From NCBI GenBank assembly GCA_035463475.1, contig DATHTE010000035.1, forward strand, positions 1 through 64,000: a stretch of DNA of 64,000 bases, in the 5' to 3' direction. Of this stretch, positions 31,893-40,649 are shown one piece after another (position 1 is the first letter of the stretch; each line of letters begins with the position of its first letter). The notes under the pieces are model-generated. The model had not been told where the DNA came from and made no database searches. It saw only the letters and a program-made list of their open reading frames with translations. The stretch is from JACPDI01 sp035463475. Its GTDB lineage: Bacteria; Acidobacteriota; Vicinamibacteria; Vicinamibacterales; 2-12-FULL-66-21. The position numbers and the translations under genes are program-made.

Positions 31893-33931
31893 TTCTCCCG
31901 ATTCACGACGCGCTGCGCGCCGCCCTGCGGGACGCGCTTCACCGACTCTACGATCTGGACGCCGCGACGATGCCCGCCATCGCCGTCGAGACGCCGCCGA
32001 ACCGTTCGATGGGCGACCTCGCGGTCCCGGTGGCGTTCGAGCTGGCGCGCCGCCTCCGGAAGGCGCCCCGCGCAATCGCGCAGGAGATCGCGGCCGCGGT
32101 CGCGCGGCCGGAGGGCGTCGAGAAGGTCGCAGCAGCGCCGAACGGCTACGTCAACTTCTTTCTCGATCGAGCCCGGTTCCTCGCCCGCGAGCTCGCCGGG
32201 ACGTCCCCCCAGGCCCACCGTGCGGACGGCAAGGCGATCGTCGAGCACACGGCGATCAACCCGAACAAGGCAGCGCACATCGGGCATCTCCGCAACTCGG
32301 CGCTCGGCGACACGCTCGTCCGGCTGCTGCGCTTCCGCGGCATCGCCGTGGAGGTCCAGAACTACATCGACGACACCGGCGTGCAGGTGGCGGACGTCGT
32401 CGTGGGCTTCCGGGAGCTCGAGCGGCGCACCCTGGAGCAGGTTCGCCAGGTCGCGGAGACCACGCATTTCGACTATTACTGTTGGGATCTGTACGCGCGC
32501 GTGACCGAGTGGTACGAGCAGGACAAGACGCGCCTGCAGATCCGCGCGCGCACGCTGCACGACGTCGAGCGTGGCGGGAACGAGAACGCCGACATGGCGG
32601 CCTTCGTGGCCGACCGGATTGTCCGCGCGCACCTGAAGACGCTCGCGCGGATGAACGTCGAATACGACCTGCTCACGTGGGAGGGGGACATCCTGCGCCT
32701 GAGGTTCTGGGCCCAGGCGTTCGAGGTCCTCAAGGCCAAGGGGGCCGTCTATCTGCAAACTGAGGGGCGACTGGCCGGCTGCTGGGTGATGCCGATCCAG
32801 GATGAGACCGACGAAGATGCAGTGACCGAGGATGAAATCGAGGCGGATGCCGCCGTCCCTGACGGAGAGGAGGAGGTCGGCGCCGCCGCGGACAGCAAGG
32901 AAAAAGTGATCGTGCGCTCCGACGGCACGGTGACCTACGTCGGCAAGGACATCGCCTACCAGTTCTGGAAGCTCGGGGTACTCGGCAAGGACTTCTACTA
33001 CCGGGTCTACGAGGAGCGCGGCGAAGGACGGCCGCCGCTGTGGGCCACCTCTTCGACGCCGGGCCATGACGACGCGCGACGGCCGCACTTCGGTGGCGCG
33101 TCGATGACGTTCAACGTGATCGATACGCGCCAGTCGTACCTGCAGAAACTGCTGAAGCAGGCGCTCGCGGCCATGGGATACGTCCGCGAGGCGGAGAACT
33201 CCACGCACTTCTCGTACGAGATGGTCGCGCTCTCCCACGCCACGGCGCGCGACCTCGGGTACGAGCCGGACGACAGCGGGAAGCCGTTCGTGGACGTCTC
33301 GGGCCGCAAGGGTCTCGGCGTCAAGGCGGACGACCTGCTCGATCGGCTGTACGACAAGGCGCTCGGCGAAGTGGAGAAGCGCAATCCCGATCTGCCGGAC
33401 GAGGAGCGCCGCGACACCGCGCGGAGCATCGCGACCGCGGCCGTCCGCTACTTCCTGCTCAAGTACTCCCTGTCGAAGATGATCATCTTCGACATCGGCG
33501 AGGCGCTCAGCTTCGAGGGGGAAACCGGGCCGTACCTGCAGTATGCCGTCGTGCGGGCGAAGAACATCTTCGGCAAGCTGCAGGACCGCGAGCGCATCAG
33601 CGAGGAGGATGTCATCGCGTCGCTCGGCGCGACGGACACGGCGCCGCTCACCGACGGGGACGACGCGGACACGCTCTGGGGGCTCGCGCTGGAAGCCGCG
33701 CGGCTGGACGAGGTCGTGGAACAGGCCGTGCGCACGCTCGAACCCGCCACGCTCGCCAAGTATGCTTTCGGGCTCGCGCAGGCGTTCAACGCCTTCTATC
33801 ACCGGTATCCGATCCTGCAGGAGGAGCGTCTCGAGTACAAGCGCTGGCGCGCGGCGGTCCTCGCGCAGGTGCGGCGGCAACTCACGACCGCGCTGGACCT
33901 GATGGGGTTCGCGGTCCCGTCGAGGATGTGA
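31889..33931 (+). CDS. argS: Arginyl-tRNA synthetase
   Basis: 680-residue class I aminoacyl-tRNA synthetase. It has the N-terminal Add-1 domain for the tRNA D-loop, a HIGH-type motif (NKAAHIGHLRN, about 124-134), the catalytic fold and a C-terminal DALR anticodon-binding domain. It is about 100 residues longer than most bacterial ArgRS. Part of the excess is an acidic insertion at about 304-345 (Asp/Glu/Ala-rich) inside the catalytic region. No canonical KMSKS, as usual for many ArgRS. Coupled to mobA by ATGA. Confidence 0.95.
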   Translation: MILPIHDALRAALRDALHRLYDLDAATMPAIAVETPPNRSMGDLAVPVAFELARRLRKAPRAIAQEIAAAVARPEGVEKVAAAPNGYVNFFLDRARFLARELAGTSPQAHRADGKAIVEHTAINPNKAAHIGHLRNSALGDTLVRLLRFRGIAVEVQNYIDDTGVQVADVVVGFRELERRTLEQVRQVAETTHFDYYCWDLYARVTEWYEQDKTRLQIRARTLHDVERGGNENADMAAFVADRIVRAHLKTLARMNVEYDLLTWEGDILRLRFWAQAFEVLKAKGAVYLQTEGRLAGCWVMPIQDETDEDAVTEDEIEADAAVPDGEEEVGAAADSKEKVIVRSDGTVTYVGKDIAYQFWKLGVLGKDFYYRVYEERGEGRPPLWATSSTPGHDDARRPHFGGASMTFNVIDTRQSYLQKLLKQALAAMGYVREAENSTHFSYEMVALSHATARDLGYEPDDSGKPFVDVSGRKGLGVKADDLLDRLYDKALGEVEKRNPDLPDEERRDTARSIATAAVRYFLLKYSLSKMIIFDIGEALSFEGETGPYLQYAVVRAKNIFGKLQDRERISEEDVIASLGATDTAPLTDGDDADTLWGLALEAARLDEVVEQAVRTLEPATLAKYAFGLAQAFNAFYHRYPILQEERLEYKRWRAAVLAQVRRQLTTALDLMGFAVPSRM

Positions 33932-34630
33932 ATGATGAGCGGATCGCGGCCGATCATCGGCATCACGAAGTGCTCGAAGCTGGCGGATTACCAGGAGTCG
34001 GTACGGCTCGCGGGCGGTGACCCGGTCGTGATCGACTGGAACGATCCGGCCGTCACGCCCGAGGCGGTCCTGTCGCGCGTGGACGGCCTGCTGCTGACCG
34101 GAGGTCGCGACGTCGAACCGGCGCTGTACGCGGAGTCGCCGCACGGCACCATCCTGCCCGCGGAGCCCGGGCGCGACGTGTTCGAGCTGAGTCTTTCGCG
34201 CGCCGCGCTCGCGCGCGACGTGCCGCTGCTCGCCGTCTGCCGCGGGATGCAGGTCGTGAACGTTGCTGCGGGGGGCACGCTCATCCAGGACATTCCCACG
34301 CAGGCCCCTTCCGCAGTGCCTCACGCGGTCGAGACGCCCAAGAACCGAATTGCGCACGAGATCGCCGTGGTCTCAGGAACCCGCACGTGGCAGTTGCTCG
34401 GGCGCGAGGCCACGCGCGCCGTGAACAGCCGCCATCACCAGGCTGTGCAGCGGCTGGGCGACGGGTTCGTCCTTACCGCAGAGGCGCCGGACCACATCGT
34501 CGAAGCGATGGAACGCCCGGAGGGGCGATTCTGCGTCGCCGTGCAGTGGCACCCGGAGAACTTCTGCGATTCGGGGGAGTTCCTGCCGCTGTTCGAGGCG
34601 CTCGTCAAGGCTGCAAGAAACGACGGTTGA
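33932..34630 (+). CDS. Class I glutamine amidotransferase / gamma-Glu-GABA hydrolase (peptidase C26)
   Basis: 232-residue PuuD-like enzyme with the nucleophile elbow in LAVCRGMQVVNVAAGG and the catalytic His-Glu in VQWHPENF. It cleaves gamma-glutamyl amides such as gamma-Glu-GABA in putrescine breakdown in the family. The start codon follows the argS TGA directly, so the two are probably co-transcribed. With no polyamine genes nearby the physiological substrate is open. Confidence 0.88.
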   Translation: MMSGSRPIIGITKCSKLADYQESVRLAGGDPVVIDWNDPAVTPEAVLSRVDGLLLTGGRDVEPALYAESPHGTILPAEPGRDVFELSLSRAALARDVPLLAVCRGMQVVNVAAGGTLIQDIPTQAPSAVPHAVETPKNRIAHEIAVVSGTRTWQLLGREATRAVNSRHHQAVQRLGDGFVLTAEAPDHIVEAMERPEGRFCVAVQWHPENFCDSGEFLPLFEALVKAARNDG

Positions 34631-34673
34631 CCACAACTTCGTGGTTATCGTCAGGCGAATCGATCCGGAATGG

Positions 34674-35216
34674 TCAGGGCTGCGGGACCGGGGGCACCAG
34701 CAGGTCTTCCAGGAAGAACGCTGACAGCTCCGAGCGGCCACGCAGGCCTGCCTTCCGGTAGACGGCGAGCGCCTGCTGCCGCACGGTCACCTCGGTGGTC
34801 TGACGCAGCGCCGCAATCTCGCGGTGGCTCAGCCCTTTCAGCATCAACAGCCCGATCTCGCGTTCGGCGGCGGTCAGTTCCCACCGCTGGAACTGGCGAT
34901 CGATGGCTTCGCCGAGCCCGCGGAGCGCGTCGCGGGCATCCTGGCTGAAGCGATGCGCCTCCGCCCTGGCGGCCGCCAGGTCGATCGTGAGCGCCGCCGC
35001 GCGCCGCTGCGCCGTGCGTAACATCCGCCAGAGCGCCACGGCTCCTGCCAGCGCCGCTGCCATGACACCGAGCTCCGTCGCCACGTGAAGGAGTTCGGTG
35101 CCAGCCCGGTAGTCGCTCACGACGTCGACCCCGATCAGGACAAAGATAGCCACGAACAGGACCGCCGCGACGTTTACTCCCCGCCGTCCTACTTCCGTTA
35201 GATCTTCGTACTGCAC
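34674..35216 (-). CDS. Membrane-anchored LuxR-type transcriptional regulator
   Basis: 180 residues from a GTG. Two membrane helices (about 17-34 and 47-65) precede a coiled-coil stretch and a C-terminal LuxR helix-turn-helix (LTAAEREIGLLMLKGLSHRE, ...TEVTVRQQALAVYRKAGL, about 115-160). Anchored HTH proteins of this type occur as one-component regulators. It is transcribed away from the DUF2231 gene, which it may control. AGGTGGG stands about 10 bases before the start. Confidence 0.82.
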   Translation of the reverse strand: MQYEDLTEVGRRGVNVAAVLFVAIFVLIGVDVVSDYRAGTELLHVATELGVMAAALAGAVALWRMLRTAQRRAAALTIDLAAARAEAHRFSQDARDALRGLGEAIDRQFQRWELTAAEREIGLLMLKGLSHREIAALRQTTEVTVRQQALAVYRKAGLRGRSELSAFFLEDLLVPPVPQP

Positions 35217-35333
35217 GGCTGTATTCCCACCTGTCCAGCCCCATCATCCCACGTCCGTCTGATGACCGGCGCCGCGCGCTTCCGTAGTGTGCAGAAGACG
35301 GACCCGACGGGCCCGCTCACGAAGGAGAGTTCC

Positions 35334-35879
35334 ATGACCGACCTGCCGCTTCATCCTGTTGTCGTGCACCTGCCGCTCGCGCTGGCCTTCCTCATGCCGG
35401 CTTTTGCCCTGCTGGCCGCGTGGGCCGCGTGGACCGGACGTCTCCGACGCCGGACCTGGCTCGGCGTCGTCGCCCTCCAGGCGCTGCTCGCCGCCGGCGC
35501 GCTCGCTGCCATGTCAACGGGCGAACGCGAAGAAGATCGCGTGGAGCCGATCGTGGGAGACGCGGCGCTCGAGCGCCACGAGGGGTACGCGGAGCAGTTC
35601 GCCTGGGGCACGGCCGTCGCCCTGGCGATCATGCTCGTGGGCCTCGCGCCGCAGTCGCCGGCGAGGCGCGCCGCCGTGACACTTGCGGCGGCGGCGACGA
35701 TCGGCGTGGCCCTTCTCGGCATCCGGACCGGGCACGCCGGCGGTCAGCTCGTGTACACGCACGGCGCGGCGGCCGCCTATGCCACCCCCGCGAAAGGCGA
35801 CGTCTCGGCGTCGCGACAGGCTGACGCCCCGCCCGCTCCCGCCCGGATCGACGACGAGGACGGAGACGACCGCAACTGA
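35334..35879 (+). CDS. DUF2231-like membrane protein
   Basis: 181 residues, with four hydrophobic helices and the family-typical LPLHPVVVHLPLALAFLMP at the N-terminus, whose histidines are often metal- or heme-related. A hydrophilic Pro/Asp-rich tail follows. GAAGGAGAG precedes the ATG by 8 bases. It diverges from the LuxR-type gene and converges with the glycoside hydrolase gene. Function unknown. Confidence 0.8.
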   Translation: MTDLPLHPVVVHLPLALAFLMPAFALLAAWAAWTGRLRRRTWLGVVALQALLAAGALAAMSTGEREEDRVEPIVGDAALERHEGYAEQFAWGTAVALAIMLVGLAPQSPARRAAVTLAAAATIGVALLGIRTGHAGGQLVYTHGAAAAYATPAKGDVSASRQADAPPAPARIDDEDGDDRN

Positions 35880-35940
35880 AATCGGGGACAGTCACCGTTT
35901 TCGCGAGAACGGGAAACCGGTGACTGTCCCCTTTTTTGGT
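35880..35940. repeat. GGGGACAGTCACC inverted repeat (family A-prime)
   Basis: GGGGACAGTCACCG and CGGTGACTGTCCCC in inverted orientation around TTTTCGCGAGAACGGGAAAC, ending in a T-run, fill the convergent gap between DUF2231 and the glycoside hydrolase. It is analogous to family A but different in sequence. The stem followed by TTTTTT makes it a good rho-independent-type terminator on the plus strand. Confidence 0.88.
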
Positions 35941-38498
35941 TACTCGACACGGACGACCAGTCGCTGCTCGACCCAGTCGCGGTCTCCCTCGAACCGGACG
36001 TCGACGTCGGTCCAGCCGTCGCTCGTGCCGCGTGCCTCGCCGCCGGTGACGGTCACTCGCGGCGAGGGCGCACGCACGCGGACGCGGTACGTCCGGCCGC
36101 GCCGTCCCTGGAGCCGCGCGACGAACTGGCCGCTCTCCGTCGTCGTCTCGATGACCCGGAGGCGCTGGGACAGGTCGCCGACGCGCAGCGGATCGTGGAC
36201 AGGCGCCAGGGCGAAGCCGGGGCGGACCGCAACGCGCTGCGTCTCCGCCGTGCGCGCGCCCGTGAACCGCAGCTCGCGCATGCCACCCGGCACGGCGCCC
36301 GGCTCCGGCGTGATACGCACGACGAGCGGCCGCGGCTCGGCGAGTCCCGTAACCGACACGTCGATGCCCTGTGGTCCGCGCATCACCGCGACGTCGTACA
36401 ACGCGTCGCGCCAGCGAAGCCGGCGCACGCGCAGGGAGCTCCACGTCGGCGGCAACTGCGGCTCGATCGACAGGGCGCCCTTCGGGTCGAGCGCCGGCGG
36501 CTCCCGCAGCCCGACGAGCCCGCGCATCAGCCCCGACATGAAACCGGTGGTCGCGAACAGCTGGTGGGGCACGGCGGCGTCGACCGAGCGCAGGCGGTCG
36601 CCGGAGAACAGCTCCGGCATGTACCCGCGGGGCTCGAGGAACGTCAGGTCGGCGGTGCCATCGAGATACGTCCACCCGGCGTCCGGCCGGTGCTGCGAGT
36701 ACAACGCGAGGATCGCGAAGCCGCTCAGGAACGGCCACGCGGCGCCGTTGTTGTAGCTGAGCGGCGAGTAGAGCCTGCTCTCGCGCGAGAGCATGCGCGC
36801 GCCCCAATCCGAGCCGATGCCGGCTCCCGCCAGTTCATCGAGCGTGCCGGTGACGGCGGGGCGGCCCGTGTCGAACACGCCGCGCCAGATCCCGAAGGCG
36901 GGCCATACGGTCTGCTCCGCCTGCCCCTGGCCGCTCTTGAGAAACGCGAAGTGGATTCGCTTCGCGTTGTCGTCGAGAAACCGCGCGTTCAACGACGCGC
37001 GCGCTTTCGCGTGCGCCGCCTTCGCGGCGTCGGCAACGGCGTCCCCTGCGACGGCGGCGAGTTCGGCCGCCGCGGCGGCCGCCTCGGTCCACACGGCGCC
37101 GAGGAACACGTCGGTCAGCACGTCGCGGCTGCGCAGCGTGCCGGTCTCGACCGCGGCCAGCCCCGCGCGCGTGTTGTCCATCAGGCCGTCGCCGTTTTCG
37201 TCGGTCGTGAGACAGTACTCGTATGCCTTCCTGATGGACGGCCAGAAGTCCTTCGCGAACGCGAGATCGCCGGTGGCCCGCACGTAGTCGCGCACGGCCG
37301 TGATGTAAAGCGGCGTCGTGTCCGCGTGGTAGTACCCGTACGGGAAATCCTCGAACCAGCGGATGTAGGCCGCGCCCTGCGACAACTCGTGCATCATCTT
37401 GCCGTCGTCGCGCTGGCGCTTGCGGAGGAACTCGAGCGACGCCCTGACGGTCTCGAAGTCCCCGTACGCGCTCATCGCCCATGCGTTGATGAACGTGTCG
37501 CCGCCGAAGAACCAGCCGAAGCCGGGGCGCTCGGTCGTGCCGGAGGGCCCGAGCCCGGCGATCAGCCCGCAGCCGAGGTGCGGGTTGCAGATGAATCCCT
37601 TGTCGAGCGCCACCTTGCCCCACTCGAACGCGAGATCGAGTCGATCGTCTGGCGAGTCAATCGACGCGAACCTCTCGCGCACGCCGCGATAGTGCTGGAC
37701 GGCCTCGGCGTACGCGCGCGCCGGCGAGGCAAGCAGTTCGGCGTAGATCTTTTTCGCCGTGTCGAGCCCCTCCGGGCTCGCCGCGATCACGATCGGCACG
37801 AGGCCGCGCGCCGCGTCGGCTGGGCTCACGGCGATCGTGAACTGCGACGGCGCATCCGGCAGGTTGTGCGCCGGCTGCTCCGGCGGCGTGAGCGCGAGCG
37901 GTGAACCGACGATGGCCGTGTGCTTCCGGCTCGCTTCGCCCGCGACGTACGCCTTGAGCGTGTCGTCCCAGTAGCTGTACTGGCCGCCAAGCGCCGCCGG
38001 CCACATCGGCTTCAAGTCGATCCGGAACTTCACGATGACCTGCAGCGGCACCGAGGTGGCGACGTCGAGCAGCACGAGACCGCCCGGCTGGTCGCGGGGC
38101 ACCAGCCAGGTCGCGTCAGCAGTGAACGAGTCGTGCGCGTACCGGACGAGGCTCGCCTCCGGGCGCGCGTCAACCCAGGAAGCGAGGTCGGCGCCGGCGA
38201 TCGCGTCCGCGTACGCGGGCGTGCCGAACGAGAGCTGAAAACCGTGCAGCACCTTGAGCGGGTACACCCAGGCCTCGAAGCTGCCGTCCTCGCGTCCGAG
38301 AAACGCGGCGCGGCGACCTGAGGCTTCCAGGTACTGCCGCGGCCGCGCAGGTCCCGCGAGCGCGATAGGGTTTGGCTCGCGCACGAACCGGGGGACGACC
38401 GGCGCCGCAGGGGGCTGCGGTGCCGTCTGCCCGAGCAGCAGGATCTCGAACAGTGCGGCCGCGGCGACGAACGCAAGCGCGGCAGTTGGCTGCGACAT
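35940..38498 (-). CDS. Large secreted (alpha/alpha)6-barrel glycoside hydrolase
   Basis: About 852 residues from the ATG at 38498. A signal peptide (about 1-25) is followed by an N-terminal beta domain (about 40-250), an (alpha/alpha)6 barrel (about 260-640; GFGWFFGGDTFINAWAM, DDGKMMHELSQGAAYIRWFEDF, YYHADTTPLYI) and a C-terminal beta region. This matches the debranching/GH15-GH63-GH37-like clan of glucosidases and trehalase-like enzymes. The exact activity cannot be told. An ATG at 38507 lies inside a TAAGAT box, so I prefer the second ATG, seven bases after that box. Confidence 0.75.
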   Translation of the reverse strand: MSQPTAALAFVAAAALFEILLLGQTAPQPPAAPVVPRFVREPNPIALAGPARPRQYLEASGRRAAFLGREDGSFEAWVYPLKVLHGFQLSFGTPAYADAIAGADLASWVDARPEASLVRYAHDSFTADATWLVPRDQPGGLVLLDVATSVPLQVIVKFRIDLKPMWPAALGGQYSYWDDTLKAYVAGEASRKHTAIVGSPLALTPPEQPAHNLPDAPSQFTIAVSPADAARGLVPIVIAASPEGLDTAKKIYAELLASPARAYAEAVQHYRGVRERFASIDSPDDRLDLAFEWGKVALDKGFICNPHLGCGLIAGLGPSGTTERPGFGWFFGGDTFINAWAMSAYGDFETVRASLEFLRKRQRDDGKMMHELSQGAAYIRWFEDFPYGYYHADTTPLYITAVRDYVRATGDLAFAKDFWPSIRKAYEYCLTTDENGDGLMDNTRAGLAAVETGTLRSRDVLTDVFLGAVWTEAAAAAAELAAVAGDAVADAAKAAHAKARASLNARFLDDNAKRIHFAFLKSGQGQAEQTVWPAFGIWRGVFDTGRPAVTGTLDELAGAGIGSDWGARMLSRESRLYSPLSYNNGAAWPFLSGFAILALYSQHRPDAGWTYLDGTADLTFLEPRGYMPELFSGDRLRSVDAAVPHQLFATTGFMSGLMRGLVGLREPPALDPKGALSIEPQLPPTWSSLRVRRLRWRDALYDVAVMRGPQGIDVSVTGLAEPRPLVVRITPEPGAVPGGMRELRFTGARTAETQRVAVRPGFALAPVHDPLRVGDLSQRLRVIETTTESGQFVARLQGRRGRTYRVRVRAPSPRVTVTGGEARGTSDGWTDVDVRFEGDRDWVEQRLVVRVE

Positions 38499-38511
38499 GC
38501 GGCGCATCTTA
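38499..38511 (-). promoter_or_regulatory. Leaderless-type -10 box for the glycoside hydrolase
   Basis: On the minus strand TAAGAT (38511-38506) is followed by 7 bases and the ATG at 38498. No Shine-Dalgarno is seen. Confidence 0.45.
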
Positions 38512-38552
38512 ACTCAGGAGATCGCGGAGGGAAGAGGTCGGAGGCTCTGACG

Positions 38553-39797
38553 TTACGCCCGTTGCAGCACTGCGAGCGTTTCCACGTGCGCGGTGTTTGG
38601 GAACAGGTCGAAGGCTTCGAGGTGGATTAGCGTGTACCCGCCGTCCACCGCCTGACGCACGTCGCGCGCGAGCGTCGCGATGTCGCACGACACGTAGACG
38701 ATGCGCCTTGCGCCGTGGGCGAGCACGCGGGAGAGCGCCTGGCGCGACAGGCCGGTGCGCGGCGGATCGACAATCAATGTCGGCGCTGCTTCGCCCGTGC
38801 GTGCGGCCAGGTAGCTTTCCACCGACTGCAGCTCGACTCGAACCGACTCGCCGCACTTCCGCGCATTCGCCGCCAGATCGGCGGCGCTCACGCGATCTCC
38901 CTCGACCGCCGTCACGCCGTCGCGACCGGTCGCCGCGAGCGCGAGCGCGAAAAGCCCCACGCCGGCGTACAGATCGATGACTTGGCCGTCGGGCACCTGC
39001 GCGAGCACGGCGCCCACGAGCGTCGGCAGCAGGTACCGGTTCGCTTGGAAGAACGCGCGAGGCTGGCGCTCGAGCCGCACATCGCCGAAGCGCGACACCG
39101 TGGCAGCGCCGCCCACAAGCGCGTCGAGGCGATCACCCACGAGCGGCACGCCGCCGAGGCGGACGACGGCCGCGCCGCTCGCGAGTTGACAGGTCGCTCC
39201 AGTCACGCCCGAGACGCCGGCGATCGGGGCAAACACCGTTGTCCGCCTGCGCGGCCCGGGGCGCAGTTGCAGGTGCAGCGCCCGTTCGTTCGCCGCCACG
39301 TTCTCCGCCAGCTCGATGGCAAGCACGCCCTCGGGATCGATCTGGCGGAGGCGGTGCGACACCTGCTCGATGACCCTGGCCGTCTCCGTGAGCAGCTGCC
39401 CCGTCGTGGCGGCGTCGCACAGCTCGTGGGTCCCCTCGCGGAAGAACCCGGCGCGGCCTGACTGCACTTGGAAGCGGGCGCGCATGCGGTAGCCGTCCTC
39501 GCGCGAACCGGTCACGGGGATCTCCCGGTCGAGCGGCATCCGGCCGAGGCGGGCGAACGCGTCGCGGATGACGTCGCGCTTGATCTCGAGCTGGTGCGGG
39601 TAGTCGATGAACGCGTACACGTTCCCGCCACACGTCCAGTCGCCAGCGACCGGGCGGCGTGCGGCGTGCGGCTGGAGGATCTCCTCCGCGGTCGCGTAGG
39701 CGAGCGAGCGGTCGGCTCGCTCGACGCGCGCGCGCACACGCTCTCCCGGGATCGCGCCGCTGACGAGCACCACCAGTCCCTCGTGGCGCGCGATCAT
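38553..39797 (-). CDS. 23S rRNA/tRNA m5U methyltransferase, RumA/TrmA family (5' end disturbed)
   Basis: SAM-dependent RNA uridine-C5 methyltransferase: 414 residues from the ATG at 39797. The SAM fold shows VIDLYAGVGLFALALA, followed by DPPRTGLS, and YVSCDIATLARD has the nucleophile Cys. Upstream, the same frame encodes VIDLEIEKPAAGGR, the end of the conserved N-terminal TRAM domain, so the true start lies before 39797. No ATG, GTG or TTG is available before an in-frame TAA in the adjacent repeat; a CTG at 39863 inside the repeat is the only common candidate. It lacks the FeS cysteines of RumA, having CGGNVYAF instead. Confidence 0.85.
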   Translation of the reverse strand: MIARHEGLVVLVSGAIPGERVRARVERADRSLAYATAEEILQPHAARRPVAGDWTCGGNVYAFIDYPHQLEIKRDVIRDAFARLGRMPLDREIPVTGSREDGYRMRARFQVQSGRAGFFREGTHELCDAATTGQLLTETARVIEQVSHRLRQIDPEGVLAIELAENVAANERALHLQLRPGPRRRTTVFAPIAGVSGVTGATCQLASGAAVVRLGGVPLVGDRLDALVGGAATVSRFGDVRLERQPRAFFQANRYLLPTLVGAVLAQVPDGQVIDLYAGVGLFALALAATGRDGVTAVEGDRVSAADLAANARKCGESVRVELQSVESYLAARTGEAAPTLIVDPPRTGLSRQALSRVLAHGARRIVYVSCDIATLARDVRQAVDGGYTLIHLEAFDLFPNTAHVETLAVLQRA

Positions 39798-39850
39798 GCG
39801 ACCGCCGGCGGCCGGCTTCTCGATCTCGAGATCGATGACGTCGTGAGGCG

Positions 39851-39955
39851 ATAATGGGGTCAGACCCCAATTTTACGTTTTCCGTAAGTCCGCTCACACG
39901 AAGCGCATCAATCCCCTTCCGGGAAACGTAAAATTGGGGTCTGACCCCATTTATT
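39851..39955. repeat. GGGGTCAGACCCC long inverted repeat, family A copy 4
   Basis: Left arm ATGGGGTCAGACCCCAATTT plus TACGTTTTCCGTAA, loop of about 34 bases, right arm GGAAACGTAAAATTGGGGTC plus TGACCCCAT. It lies between the stop of the 39951-40649 gene and the 5' end of the methyltransferase, whose first codons it appears to have displaced. Confidence 0.9.
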
Positions 39956-40649
39956 CGTAGCGGATCCGCGGGAGACCCGCGCGCTCGCGAAGCAGGCGGT
40001 CGACTGCCGCCGTGAGCGCCAGCTGATACGCCTCGCGCGGGATCCGAGCCGCGAAGCCGGCGAGCTCCGATTCCGCCTCGCGCCGCAGCGCGTCCAGGTC
40101 CTCGATCGGCGTGGCGCCACGGATCGCGGCCACCAGCTCGCGCTCGATCGCGGCGAGGCGCTGGATCGCGGCGGCCCGCGCCTCGCCGCGCAACGTGCGC
40201 GCGCCGGGACGGACCTCCTCAATCGCATCGATCGCCTGGTCCACCGCGGCGACGGCCCGCTCGTCGGCGGCGCGCGCGCGCGCGTCCGTCAGCTTCTGCA
40301 GCACGCGCTGAAGATGGGCGGGAAGGCTGGCCGGCGCCGGCGCGGGGGCCGCCGGCGACACGCCGGCGCCGAGCACGCCGACGGCGCGTCGCCAGTCATC
40401 GAACGCGTCGAGAATGTCGGCCTCGCAGAACTCGATTCGCACCGGCCGCCGGCGCGGCCCCTTCGCGTAGTAGCGCTCGAAGTAGCGATCGATACCCCGG
40501 CACGCGATCTTGAAGGGAATGCCCTGCCGCGCCCAGCCACACACTTTCTCGAACGCCGGCCCGACGATTCGGATCAGGTGCCCGTCATTCTTCCGGCAGA
40601 GATATGCTTCCAGGCTCCGACAGTAGTCGCCTGGATCCAGATCAGGCAT
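39951..40649 (-). CDS. Unknown protein, helical, next to coaX
   Basis: 232 residues, unrecognised. The N-terminal part (about 1-80: DPGDYCRSLEAYLCRKNDGHLIRIVGPAF) has three Cys and alternating basic residues that could form a small nucleic-acid or metal-binding fold. An Ala/Pro-rich linker (about 95-115) and a helical C-terminus follow. Its ATG lies 7 bases inside the coaX gene end. The partner is unknown. It is probably a real cytoplasmic protein because the frame is closed and it is coupled to coaX. Confidence 0.65.
   Translation of the reverse strand: MPDLDPGDYCRSLEAYLCRKNDGHLIRIVGPAFEKVCGWARQGIPFKIACRGIDRYFERYYAKGPRRRPVRIEFCEADILDAFDDWRRAVGVLGAGVSPAAPAPAPASLPAHLQRVLQKLTDARARAADERAVAAVDQAIDAIEEVRPGARTLRGEARAAAIQRLAAIERELVAAIRGATPIEDLDALRREAESELAGFAARIPREAYQLALTAAVDRLLRERAGLPRIRYE

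Noticed and set aside
31868..34357. 829-codon open frame on the minus strand opposite argS
   Set aside because: Antisense shadow of argS; translation is Arg/Val/Asp-rich and shows no fold or motif.
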